Of a stretch of 35,598 bases of DNA, positions 14,753-22,321 are shown piece by piece (position 1 is the stretch's first letter; every line of letters begins with the position of its first letter). The notes under the pieces were generated by a model, which was not told where the DNA came from, did not search any database, and worked only from the letters and a program-made list of their open reading frames with translations. Made by a program: the position numbers and the translations under genes. The stretch covers positions 7,607 to 43,204 of the forward strand of contig JACFNV010000011.1 in assembly GCA_019454675.1 (NCBI GenBank), read 5' to 3'. The stretch is from Gammaproteobacteria bacterium. GTDB taxonomy: Bacteria > Pseudomonadota > Gammaproteobacteria > Steroidobacterales > GCA-2729495.

Positions 14753-16243
14753 TCAGCCCGCATCGCCCATCAGCCGCCGGACGGGGCGCCTGAGGGCGAG
14801 GAAGAGCAGGCCGGTGCCTGCGGCCATGAGCACGATCTGGGTGTAGAGGCCGGGCATGTCGGCCAGCGCATCGTCGCGGAACTGCCCGGCAAGCAGGCCG
14901 GCGATGAGGTTGCCCACCGCGGTGGCGAGGAACCACAGCCCCATCATCTGCCCCGCGTAGCGGCGCGGGGCAAGCCGCGTGGTGGCCGAGAGGCCGACCG
15001 GGCTCAGCGCCAGCTCGCCCATGGTGTGGAAGAGGTAGGTGAAGAGGAGCCAGGTGGGCAGCGCCTTGTCGCCGCTTGCCACCAGGCTGGCGGCACCGAG
15101 CATCACCGTGAAGCCCGCCGCCAGCAGCAGCAGGCCGAGGCCGAACTTGGCGGGCGTGGAGGGGTTGAGGTGGCGCCTGGCAAGCCCCACCCAGAGCGCG
15201 GCGTAGAGCGGCGCCAGCGTGATGATGAAGATCGGGTTGAGCACCTGGAACCAGCCCGCCGGGATCTCGAAGCCGCCGAGCAGGCGATCGGTATAGCGGT
15301 CGGCGAAGAGGTTGAGCGAGGAACCGGCCTGCTCGAAGCCCGACCAGAACACCGCCGAGCCGAGGAACAGGAAGGCGAGCGCCAGCACGCGCTTCTTTTC
15401 GCTCGCATCGAGCCGGCCGGCGAGCAGCAGCCAGCCGAAGTAGCCGATGGCGAGTACGCCGATGCCCCAGGCGCTGTTGCGCGCCAGCGCCACCGGCGCG
15501 ATGGCGAGCCGGCCGCTGCCCACCAGCACCGCGAGCAGCAGCACCAGCGCGAGCCCGATGCCCACCCGCCGCCACAGCCGGCGCCGCTCGGCCGCCTGCA
15601 GGGGATCGGCGGCGTCGAGGCTGGGGTGCAGGCCCGCGCTGCCCAACTGGTGGCGGGTCAGCCGGAACCAGATGAGGCCGATGACCATGCCGACACCGGC
15701 GGCGGCAAAGCCGTAGTGCCAGCCGAAGCGCCGGCTCTCGCCCAGCGTGCTGCAGATGAGCGGGCCCATGGCGGCACCGAGGTTGATGCCCATGTAGAAG
15801 AGCGTGAAGCCGGCATCGCGCCGCGGATCGTTGCGCGCGTAGAGCTCGCCCACCACGAGGCTGATGTTGGGCTTGAGCAGGCCGGTGCCCGCCACGATGC
15901 ACAGCAGGCCCATGAAGAAGGTGGCGGTGGCGGGCAGCGCGAGGGTGAAGTGGCCGATGGCGATGATGATGCCGCCCAGCCAGATGGCCCGCTGCGCGCC
16001 CAGCAGGCGATCGGCGATCCAGCCACCGGGCAGGGCGACGATGTAGACCGCGGCAGTGTAAAGGCCGTAGATGGCGGTGGCGGTCTGGTCGTCCATCCCC
16101 ATGCCGCTGCTGGCATCGACCAGGAACAGCACCAGCAGCGCACGCATGCCGTAGTAGCTGAAGCGCTCCCAGAGTTCGGTGAAGAAGAGCGTCCTGAGCC
16201 CGGCCGGATGTCCGCCAAGGCCGGGCAGGGCGCTGGCGCTCAC
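14753..16243 (-). CDS. POT family proton-dependent peptide transporter (MFS)
   Basis: A 496-residue 12-14-TM major facilitator of the PTR2/POT family, importing di- and tripeptides with protons. The family hallmark ELWERFSYYGMRALLVLFL (in part ExxERFxYYG, about 24-33) is intact, as are LPGGWIADRLLGAQRAIWLG and GTGLLKPNISLVVGELYARND (in parts). The C-terminal half carries ELALSPVGLSATTRLAP, also typical. The start ATG overlaps the tatC stop by four bases (ATGA), and the OPT gene follows after 6 bases. That is an unusual extension of a tat operon by two peptide transporters. Confidence 0.94.
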   Translation of the reverse strand: MSASALPGLGGHPAGLRTLFFTELWERFSYYGMRALLVLFLVDASSGMGMDDQTATAIYGLYTAAVYIVALPGGWIADRLLGAQRAIWLGGIIIAIGHFTLALPATATFFMGLLCIVAGTGLLKPNISLVVGELYARNDPRRDAGFTLFYMGINLGAAMGPLICSTLGESRRFGWHYGFAAAGVGMVIGLIWFRLTRHQLGSAGLHPSLDAADPLQAAERRRLWRRVGIGLALVLLLAVLVGSGRLAIAPVALARNSAWGIGVLAIGYFGWLLLAGRLDASEKKRVLALAFLFLGSAVFWSGFEQAGSSLNLFADRYTDRLLGGFEIPAGWFQVLNPIFIITLAPLYAALWVGLARRHLNPSTPAKFGLGLLLLAAGFTVMLGAASLVASGDKALPTWLLFTYLFHTMGELALSPVGLSATTRLAPRRYAGQMMGLWFLATAVGNLIAGLLAGQFRDDALADMPGLYTQIVLMAAGTGLLFLALRRPVRRLMGDAG

Positions 16244-17031
16244 CGCGAGCCCTCATCCGCGACGGGGGCGGCCTGTGCCGGGTACATCAGGCGCGCCATC
16301 AGCAGCCCGCCCTCGAACAGCCCGTACATGGGCAGCGCCAGCATGGCCTGCGAGATGACGTCGGGCGGGGTCAGCACCGCACCGATGATGAAGGCGCCGA
16401 GGAACAGGTAGGGGCGCTGCTTCGCCAGTGTCTCGGCCTTCACCAGCCCGGTGCCGATCAGCAGCACCGTGGCCACGGGTACCTCGAAGGCGATGCCGAA
16501 GGCAAAACAGGTCAGCAGCGTGAAGTCGAGGTAGCTGTTGATGTCGGTCATCATGGTGACGCCCTCGGGGGTCGTCGCCGCGAAGAAGTGGAAGACGGTC
16601 GGGAACACCAGGAAGTAGGCGAAGGCCGCGCCGGTGTAGAACAGCACCACGCTGGAAGCCAGCAGCGGTACCGCGAAGCGCCTCTCGCGCCGGTACAGCC
16701 CGGGGGCGACGAAGGACCAGGCCTGGTAGAGCACCAGCGGCATGGCGATGAAGAGCGCGACGAAGAAGGTGGTCTTGAGCGGCGTCAGGAAGGGCGCCGT
16801 CACCTGGGTGGCGATCATCTTCGAGCCATCGGGCAGCTGGCGCAGCAGCGGTTGCGCCACCAGCGTGAAGATGCGGCTGGCGAAGGGCAGCAGGCCGAGG
16901 CAGATGATGCCGACTGCCAGCACCGCGCGCAGCAGGCGCCGGCGCAGCTCGATGAGGTGCGACATCAGCGTCCCCTCCTCGAGTACCTCCTCTTCCTCCT
17001 CCTCGGGGAGGTTGTGGTTCCTGACGGCCAT
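16240..17031 (-). CDS. tatC: Twin-arginine translocase subunit TatC
   Basis: The multispanning receptor of the Tat pathway; it binds the twin-arginine signal and recruits TatB. From the ATG at 17031 it has 263 residues and six membrane segments. Family motifs are LMSHLIELRRRLL, KMIATQVTAPFLTPLKTTF (in part), YQAWSFVAPGLYRRERR with the conserved E of the FVAPGLYxxE loop, FGIAFEVPVA, and LTPPDVISQAMLALPMY. Before the core lies an acidic run (LPEEEEEEVLEEG). A second ATG at 16965 has GAGGAGGGG at ideal distance, but those bases are also the glutamate codons. Either start is possible. It lies 14 bases behind tatB. Confidence 0.95.
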   Translation of the reverse strand: MAVRNHNLPEEEEEEVLEEGTLMSHLIELRRRLLRAVLAVGIICLGLLPFASRIFTLVAQPLLRQLPDGSKMIATQVTAPFLTPLKTTFFVALFIAMPLVLYQAWSFVAPGLYRRERRFAVPLLASSVVLFYTGAAFAYFLVFPTVFHFFAATTPEGVTMMTDINSYLDFTLLTCFAFGIAFEVPVATVLLIGTGLVKAETLAKQRPYLFLGAFIIGAVLTPPDVISQAMLALPMYGLFEGGLLMARLMYPAQAAPVADEGSR

Positions 17032-17045
17032 GCCTCGGATCGGGT

Positions 17046-17366
17046 TCAGGGTGCGGGATCGTGCGGCGGCACGTCGCGTTCCGCCGCTGCCGCCGGCCCC
17101 GCGTCGGCCGGGGTGCCCGGCCGGAGCGAATCGACCCCGGGCCGGCTGTAGTCCGGGGTGGCTGCCGGCGGCGGATCCATGATGCGCCGGGGGTCGACGG
17201 CGTCGAGCTCCTCCTGGAACTGGGTGGTGAAGTTGCGCGCCATGCGCCGCGCGGCACCCGCCCACTGCCCGACCTGGCGCGCGACCTTCGGCAGGCGCTC
17301 GGGTCCCAGCACGATCAGGGCCAGCACGAAGATGACCACCAGTTCGGAAAAGCCGACATCAAACAT
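17046..17366 (-). CDS. tatB: Sec-independent translocase subunit TatB
   Basis: A 106-residue single-span protein: MFDVGFSELVVIFVLALIVL at the N-terminus with the conserved Glu8, the hinge GPERLPKVARQVG, an amphipathic helix to about residue 55 (AARRMARNFTTQFQEEL), then a Pro/Ala-rich disordered tail. With TatC it forms the signal-peptide receptor. Order tatA-tatB-tatC is standard, although the tatA-tatB gap of 74 bases is longer than usual and shows no gene. Confidence 0.95.
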   Translation of the reverse strand: MFDVGFSELVVIFVLALIVLGPERLPKVARQVGQWAGAARRMARNFTTQFQEELDAVDPRRIMDPPPAATPDYSRPGVDSLRPGTPADAGPAAAAERDVPPHDPAP

Positions 17367-17440
17367 AGGCTGGCCGGCCGGCCTGCCGGTTCCGGGCGGC
17401 GTTGTTCCCGACGCTCACGATGGCCTCGACCCGCAGCCGC

Positions 17441-17677
17441 TCAGCCGGACTTCTTGCCGGCGGCCTCGTTCTGCTGCTGCTCGCTGAACTCGGCGTCGGT
17501 GGCCTTCTGGTTGATCTGCCGTGGCGGATCATCCTGGTCGGCTTCGGCCATGGCCTTGCGGAAACCCTTGACCGCGCTGCCGAGATCGGTACCGATGGAG
17601 CTCAGGCGCTTGGTGCCGAAGATGAGCACGGCGATCGCAAGGACGACCAGCCAGTGCCAGATGCTGAGTGAACCCAT
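17441..17677 (-). CDS. tatA: Sec-independent translocase subunit TatA
   Basis: The pore-forming Tat component, 78 residues. Membrane helix [17 protein letters not shown] at 5-21, hinge [14 protein letters not shown] at 20-33, amphipathic helix [14 protein letters not shown], and a polar tail ending AAGKKSG. The ATG at 17677 is supported by TGGAG 7 bases upstream and by the family start. It lies 66 bases behind dtd, which is on the same strand. Confidence 0.95.
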   Translation of the reverse strand: MGSLSIWHWLVVLAIAVLIFGTKRLSSIGTDLGSAVKGFRKAMAEADQDDPPRQINQKATDAEFSEQQQNEAAGKKSG

Positions 17678-17700
17678 GTCGACGCTCCAGGGGGCACTGC

Positions 17701-17728
17701 ATGCCCGCAGATGTGAAGGGGCATGATA
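17701..17728 (-). promoter_or_regulatory. dtd-tatA gap: possible tat promoter and hairpin
   Basis: The minus strand shows a five-T run just after dtd, a TATCAT -10 candidate (17728-17723), and an ATGCCC/GGGCAT inverted repeat (17701-17706 with 17719-17724). These suggest tatABC may have its own promoter. The -35 match is poor. Confidence 0.3.
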
Positions 17729-17743
17729 CGGCAAAAATCCGCG

Positions 17744-18256
17744 CTATCTCCCGGTGCCATCACGACTTTGTGCAGCAATCGTCGCTTGCTGTTGCGCGGC
17801 TCGGGCGGTTTCCGGGGGCGGCACCCGCAGCCAGAAGCTGACCGGCCCCTGGTTGCTGAGCGCGACCGTCATGTTGGCGCCGAAGCGTCCGGTGGCGACC
17901 CGCGGCCCCAGTGTGCGCACCTCCTCCACCAGCCGGTCGAAAAGCTGCCTGCCCAGGGCGGGATCGGCGGCGCCGGTGAAGCTCGGCCGGTTGCCGCGGC
18001 CGGTCTCCGCGGCCAGCGTGAACTGGGGCACCAGCAGCAGCTCGCCGCCGATGCTGCGCACATCGAGGTTCATCTTGTCCTCGGCATCCCCGAACACCCG
18101 GTAGGCCACCAGCCGCTCGGCCAGCCGGCGGGCCTGGGCGGGCGTGTCGCCACGCTCCACACCCACCAGCACCATCAGGCCGCGGCCGATCGCGGCGATG
18201 GTCTCGCCATCGACCACCACCCTGGCCTCCGAAACGCGCTGCAAGAAGCCGATCAT
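17744..18256 (-). CDS. dtd: D-aminoacyl-tRNA deacylase
   Basis: A dimeric cytosolic proofreading enzyme that removes D-amino acids (and glycine from tRNA-Ala) from mischarged tRNA. The 170 residues match DTD: IGFLQRVSEARVVVDGE at 2-18, GLMVLVGVERGDT, YRVFGDAEDKMNLDV, the active-site PQFTLAAETGRGNRPSF and the cross-subunit Gly-cisPro motif NQGPVSFWLRV. The common SQFTL serine is Pro here, which I believe occurs in some gammaproteobacteria. A 20-residue Gln/Ala-rich tail extends beyond the usual end. ATG 18256 fits the family start. It heads the minus-strand series dtd-tatABC-POT-OPT. Confidence 0.95.
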   Translation of the reverse strand: MIGFLQRVSEARVVVDGETIAAIGRGLMVLVGVERGDTPAQARRLAERLVAYRVFGDAEDKMNLDVRSIGGELLLVPQFTLAAETGRGNRPSFTGAADPALGRQLFDRLVEEVRTLGPRVATGRFGANMTVALSNQGPVSFWLRVPPPETARAAQQQATIAAQSRDGTGR

Positions 18257-18364
18257 CGGGCGCCGAGCATACAGGAAAGCGGAAAATACCCGCCATTCGC
18301 GGCCGATGACGGCCCGGCGTCGCCCATATGGTGTATCGAGGGTGGGAGAGAGAAAAGTATCGAA

Positions 18365-18466
18365 ATGAACAGATTCGTGGGATTTGAAGGCTATCAAGAA
18401 GATTATTTCTCATCCAAGTGGGAAATAAAAAGGGCACTGACTGGACACCGCTTAATCAAACCATGA
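18365..18466 (+). CDS. Possible 33-residue small ORF in the AT-rich island
   Basis: ATG to TGA encodes MNRFVGFEGYQEDYF and continues to HRLIKP. A GGGAGAGAG stretch lies upstream, but 13 or more bases away. Codon use (AGA, TTT, GAA, TAT, ATA, AAA) is unlike every neighbour. It may be a small peptide, a remnant of a transferred gene, or simply AT-rich regulatory DNA; I do not recognise it. Confidence 0.2.
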   Translation: MNRFVGFEGYQEDYFSSKWEIKRALTGHRLIKP

Positions 18467-18489
18467 ATTCTCGCTGATCCGGCATGGCC

Positions 18490-18505
18490 CCGCACTATGG
18501 TGCGG
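18490..18505 (+). promoter_or_regulatory. Leader hairpin 1 before the peptide-receptor gene
   Basis: CCGCAC, loop TATG, GTGCGG: a perfect 6-bp stem about 93 bases before the GTG start. Its role is unknown. Confidence 0.3.
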
Positions 18506-18509
18506 CATC

Positions 18510-18526
18510 GCAGCGACCGTCGCTGC
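18510..18526 (+). promoter_or_regulatory. Leader hairpin 2 before the peptide-receptor gene
   Basis: GCAGCGA, loop CCG, TCGCTGC: a perfect 7-bp stem four bases after hairpin 1. The pair could form a structured 5' leader if transcription starts in the AT-rich island. Confidence 0.35.
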
Positions 18527-18597
18527 AGACTGCCGACCTGCGCCATGCTGTCTCCCGGAGAGATGTACGCAGGGCATGGCGCTGGCAGAATGCCGGC

Positions 18598-20481
18598 GTG
18601 TTGAGCGCCGTTCCCCGCAAGAAGCCTTTCCCACGCCAGTGCGCGCCGGGACGGGCGCTGCCATGCCTGCTGGCCCTGGTGCTGGTCGCCTGTGGCGACC
18701 GCCCCGTCCCTGCCCCCGCTCCGGATGCAGAGCTCCCGGCCGCGGAGGGGATCAAGACCTTCCACCATTCGCTCGACGCGGCCCCCTCCTCGCTGGACCC
18801 GGTGCAGGCCTCCAATGTCTATGCGAACCACGTGGTGCTGAACGCCTATGACACGCTCTTCGCCTATCAGTACCTGGCGCGGCCCTACCGCCTGAAGCCC
18901 AACCTGGCCGCCGGCTGGCCGGAGATCTCCGCCGACCTGCTGCGCTACCGCATCCGCATCAAGCCCGGTGTCCGCTTCCAGGACGACCCGGCCTTTCCGG
19001 GTGGCAAGGGGCGCGAGGTGGTGGCCGAGGATGTCGTCTACTCGCTGAAGCGCCAGTTCGACCCGAAGAACCGCCCGCAGGGCGCCTGGTTCTGGCAGGG
19101 ACGCATCGTGGGGCTCGATGCCTGGAAGGAGGCGGGCTCGGACTATGACCGCGAGGTGCCGGGGCTGCGCGCACTGAACCGCTACACGATCGAGGTGCGG
19201 CTCACCCGCCCCTACCCGCAGCTGCTCGACACCTTTGCCCAGGGTTACTCGGCGGTGGTGCCGCGCGAGGCCGCCGAGCATTACGGGCCCGAGCTCGGCA
19301 TCCACCCGGTGGGCTCGGGGCCCTTCAAGGTGGTGTCCTACGACACCTCGCGCATCGTCTTCGAGCGCAACCCCTACTTCCGCCAGGAGCCGGTGGACCT
19401 CGCCGCGGAGGGCTACGACCCCGCCACCCAGCGCTACACCGGGGTGGAGCGCATCGCGGGGCGCTCGCCGCCCTTCGTCGACCGCCTCATCATCGATTTC
19501 GCCAGCGACGAGGCCTCGCGCTGGAATTCCTTCACCAAGGGCAACGAGATCCAGGTGGCGGGGCTGCCGGTGGAAAAGGTGGACGAGGTGCTCGAGTCGC
19601 GCGACCCGCTGCGCCTGAAGCCCGAATACGCCGCGCGCTGGCAGGCGGCCTCTGGCACCGAAGCCGGCTTCGTCTTCGAGACCTTCAACCTCGACTTCCC
19701 CGAGTTCGGCTACCACCCCGACCCCGTGCGCGCGCAGCGCAACAAGGCGCTGCGCTGCGCGATCATCAAGGCCTTCGACTGGGAGGCGCACAATCAGAGC
19801 TGGTTCTTCGGCCTGGGCAACATCTTCCCCGGCATCATCCCGCCGGTGGTGCCCGAGTTCGACCCCACGCTCTCGCGGGCGAGCGTCACGCATGACCCGG
19901 AAGGCGCGCGCCGGTTGCTGGCGGAGAACGGCTGGACGGCCGAGCAGCTGCCGGTGCTGGTCTATGGGCAGATGGCGGGGGTGCGCTCGCGGATGTTCTT
20001 CGAGCAGTTCCGCGCGCAACTGATGGAAATCGGCTGGCCGCAGCGCAAGCTGGTGCTCAAGCAGTACGCCACCTTCGGCGACATCAGCCGGGCATGGAAG
20101 GAAAGCCGCCTGCCCCTCATCGTCAAGGGCTGGGGCCTGGACTACCCTGATGCGGAAAACACCCTGCAGCTGTTCTACGGCCCCAACGGTTCGCCCGGTT
20201 CCAATGACGCCAACTACCGCAATCCCGAGTTCGACCGGCTCTACGAGCAGGCCTCGGTGATGCTGCCCTCGCCCGAGCGCACCGAGCTCTACCGGCGCAT
20301 GAACCAGATGGTGATCGATGACTGCGTGGCCATCACCGGCATGTCGCGCAAGCGCATCCATCTCTGGCATAACAACGTGGTGGCGCTGCCCGACCGCGAG
20401 ATCGTCGGCGGCTTCTTCCTGCGCTACGTCGATGTCCTGCCGCCAGGCGAAAGCGCGCGGCCGGCCGAGGCCGGTGGCTGA
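18598..20481 (+). CDS. Peptide ABC transporter substrate-binding lipoprotein (SBP_bac_5)
   Basis: The peptide receptor of an Opp/Dpp-type importer, 627 residues. A basic n-region (RKKPFPRQ) precedes a hydrophobic stretch with lipobox LVAC (LPCLLALVLVACGD), so it should be a lipidated periplasmic protein. The body has SBP family 5 features: SLDAAPSSLDPVQASNVYAN (in part), YDTLFAY, NLAAGWPE, RYRIRIKPGVRFQD, AEDVVYSLKR, HPVGSGPFKVVSYD, ERNPYF, NKALRCAIIKAFDW and WGLDYPDAENTLQLFYGP. The last motif resembles receptors for longer peptides. The start is GTG 18598 or TTG 18601; no clear Shine-Dalgarno. It is the first gene of a six-gene overlapping operon (stop TGATG start). Confidence 0.92.
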   Translation: MLSAVPRKKPFPRQCAPGRALPCLLALVLVACGDRPVPAPAPDAELPAAEGIKTFHHSLDAAPSSLDPVQASNVYANHVVLNAYDTLFAYQYLARPYRLKPNLAAGWPEISADLLRYRIRIKPGVRFQDDPAFPGGKGREVVAEDVVYSLKRQFDPKNRPQGAWFWQGRIVGLDAWKEAGSDYDREVPGLRALNRYTIEVRLTRPYPQLLDTFAQGYSAVVPREAAEHYGPELGIHPVGSGPFKVVSYDTSRIVFERNPYFRQEPVDLAAEGYDPATQRYTGVERIAGRSPPFVDRLIIDFASDEASRWNSFTKGNEIQVAGLPVEKVDEVLESRDPLRLKPEYAARWQAASGTEAGFVFETFNLDFPEFGYHPDPVRAQRNKALRCAIIKAFDWEAHNQSWFFGLGNIFPGIIPPVVPEFDPTLSRASVTHDPEGARRLLAENGWTAEQLPVLVYGQMAGVRSRMFFEQFRAQLMEIGWPQRKLVLKQYATFGDISRAWKESRLPLIVKGWGLDYPDAENTLQLFYGPNGSPGSNDANYRNPEFDRLYEQASVMLPSPERTELYRRMNQMVIDDCVAITGMSRKRIHLWHNNVVALPDREIVGGFFLRYVDVLPPGESARPAEAGG

Positions 20482-21434
20482 TGGACGTCCTGCGCTTTGC
20501 GCTGCGCAAGCTGCTGGCCGGGGTGCCGCTGATCCTCGGCGTCACCCTGCTCAGCTTCACGCTGATGGTGCACTTCGGCCCCGACCGCACCTTCGAGCTG
20601 CTGGGCAAGAATCCCACCACGGAGCAGATCGCCGAGCTGCGCCACCAGCTCGGCTATGACCAGCCCTTCCTGTTGCGCTACGGGCAGTACCTGCGCGAGC
20701 TGCTGACGCTCGACTTTGGCCACTCGGATGCCACCGGCGAGAAAGTGGCGAGCCTGCTCGCGCGCAGCATCCCGGTGTCGCTCGCGCTGGTCCTGCCAGG
20801 CTTCGTGCTGGGCAACCTGCTGGGGGTGGCGCTGGCGCTGCTGGCGGCCTCCTGCCGCGGGCGCTGGCCCGACCGCCTGATCATGGCGGCCGCCGTGTTC
20901 GGCATGAGCATCAGCTTCCTGGTGGTGATCTTCGTCTTCCAGATCTGGTTCTGCACCAGCCACGGCCTCGACCTCTTCCCGGTGCGCGGCTGGGGCATGG
21001 CGGATGTCCCCGACTACCTGCGCCACGTCACCGTGCCGACGCTGGCGGTGGTGTTCGTGGCGCTCGGTTACAACACGCGCTTCTACCGCGCGGTGATCGT
21101 CGAGGAGATGGAGCGCGACCACGTGCGCACCGCGCGCGCCTTCGGTAGCCCGCCGCTGCGGCTGTTCTGTCGCGACATCCTCAAGAACTGCGCCATCCCC
21201 ATCATCACCCGCATCACCTTCACCATACCGGCCATCGTCATCGGCGGTGCGCTGCTGCTGGAGACCAGCTTCGGCATCCCGGGGGCGGGCAAGGTGACCT
21301 ACGAGGCCATCATCAGCGGCGACCAACCGGTGCTGAAGGCGGTGGTCGGTCTCACCGCGATGCTGTTCGTGGCCGCGCTGCTGGTGGCCGACATCCTCTA
21401 CCGGGTGGTCGACCCCAGGGTGTCGCTGGAATGA
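20481..21434 (+). CDS. Peptide ABC transporter permease, OppB/DppB type
   Basis: An inner-membrane channel subunit, 317 residues. The N-terminal helix RKLLAGVPLILGVTLLSFTL and the loop HQLGYDQPFLLRYGQYL are typical of OppB. It has about six membrane segments, with the ABC-contact (EAA) loop near EEMERDHVRTARAFGSPPLRLFCRDILKN (in parts, residues about 205-235). Its ATG shares one base with the receptor stop codon (TGATG), and its end overlaps the next gene by four bases, so translation is probably coupled. Confidence 0.94.
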   Translation: MDVLRFALRKLLAGVPLILGVTLLSFTLMVHFGPDRTFELLGKNPTTEQIAELRHQLGYDQPFLLRYGQYLRELLTLDFGHSDATGEKVASLLARSIPVSLALVLPGFVLGNLLGVALALLAASCRGRWPDRLIMAAAVFGMSISFLVVIFVFQIWFCTSHGLDLFPVRGWGMADVPDYLRHVTVPTLAVVFVALGYNTRFYRAVIVEEMERDHVRTARAFGSPPLRLFCRDILKNCAIPIITRITFTIPAIVIGGALLLETSFGIPGAGKVTYEAIISGDQPVLKAVVGLTAMLFVAALLVADILYRVVDPRVSLE

Positions 21435-22318
21435 GCCGGTCCGCCGCCCGGGATGCGGGGGACAGCCCCGGCCACGACACGCTCTGGAGGCTGGCCGCGC
21501 ACAAGCTGCTGCGCGACCGCGCCGGGCTGCTGGCGCTTGCCGTGGTCGGCATCTACCTGCTGGCGGCAATCGGCGTGTGGCTTGGCTGGTGGGCGCAGGA
21601 ATGGGCGCTGATCACCGGCAGCAAGTGGGGGCCGGTATCGGCCGAGCACTGGTTCGGCACCAACATCATCGGCCAGGACATCTTCCAGCGCGGCATCTAC
21701 AGCACCGCCACCGCCTTCCAGGTGGGGCTGCTGGTCGCGGTGCTGGCGGTGGCCATCGGCGCCCTGCTCGGCGCGGTGGCGGGCTTTCTCGCCGGTGGCT
21801 GGGTGGACGAGGTCGTGCTGTGGCTGCTGGGCGTGATCGATGCGGTGCCCTTCTACCTGATGGTGGCGGCGATCGCCTTCGCGCTGGCCGACTACCCCTA
21901 CTCCATGCACGTGGCCATGGTCTCCACCTTCTGGACCGGCACCGCACGCCTGGTGCGCGGCGAGGTCATCAAGCTGCGCGGGCTGGAGTTCGTCGAGGCG
22001 GCGCGTGCCATCGGCGTGCCGGGCGTCACCATCATCTTCCGCCACGTGCTGCCCAACACCTTCCACATCCTGCTGGTGAAGTTCACGCTGGTGTTCGTCG
22101 ATGCCATCAAGTCCGAGGTGGTGCTGAGCTTCCTCGGCCTCGGCGTCAAGGAGGGCATGAGCTGGGGGCTGATGCTCAGCGAGAGCACGCTGGAGTTCCT
22201 CGCCGGGCAGTTCAACAACCTCATCGTCGCCTCCAGCCTGCTGTTCGGGCTGGTGTTCGCCTTCAACATGCTGGCCGATGCGCTGCAGGACGCGCTCGAC
22301 CCGCGGCGGGCGGCCTGA
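21431..22318 (+). CDS. Peptide ABC transporter permease, OppC/DppC type
   Basis: The second channel subunit, 295 residues. It has the OppC N-terminal helix (LLALAVVGIYLLAAIGVWLG), then EHWFGTNIIGQDIFQRGIYS, which matches the HPFGTDxxGRD family motif, and the EAA loop LEFVEAARAIGVPGVTIIFRHVLPN (in parts, about 180-205). KSEVVLSFLGLGVKEGMSWG is the conserved region before the last helices. It starts inside the end of the previous gene (ATGA overlap). Confidence 0.94.
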   Translation: MSRSAARDAGDSPGHDTLWRLAAHKLLRDRAGLLALAVVGIYLLAAIGVWLGWWAQEWALITGSKWGPVSAEHWFGTNIIGQDIFQRGIYSTATAFQVGLLVAVLAVAIGALLGAVAGFLAGGWVDEVVLWLLGVIDAVPFYLMVAAIAFALADYPYSMHVAMVSTFWTGTARLVRGEVIKLRGLEFVEAARAIGVPGVTIIFRHVLPNTFHILLVKFTLVFVDAIKSEVVLSFLGLGVKEGMSWGLMLSESTLEFLAGQFNNLIVASSLLFGLVFAFNMLADALQDALDPRRAA

Positions 22319-22321
22319 GCC

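Larger units (their letters stand above)
18257..18597. other. 341-base intergenic region with AT-rich island
   Basis: The gap between the divergent dtd and peptide-receptor genes. The segment from about 18345 to 18470 is strikingly AT-rich for this window (runs such as AAGATTATTTCTC and GGGAAATAAAAAGG) and includes an open frame of 33 codons at 18365-18466. Two small perfect hairpins follow at 18490-18505 and 18510-18526. It probably contains promoters for both flanking genes, but no clear -35/-10 pair could be assigned. Confidence 0.6.

Noticed and set aside
13730..16411. A very long open frame (about 890 codons) on the plus strand across the OPT and POT genes, and a similar long minus-strand frame at 13560-16256
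   Set aside because: Both are shadows of GC-rich coding bias: low-complexity, charged or Arg/Pro-rich translations with no domain, opposite or out of frame to clear membrane transporters.
16985..17010. GAG/GAA-rich run as a simple-sequence repeat
   Set aside because: It encodes the acidic TatC tail in frame and is too short and impure to call a functional repeat, though its start-site effect is reported separately.
18484..18597. An N-terminal extension of the peptide receptor (ATG at 18484)
   Set aside because: The lipoprotein signal with its LVAC lipobox needs a start near 18598; the extra residues would bury the signal peptide, and their codons cover two hairpins.
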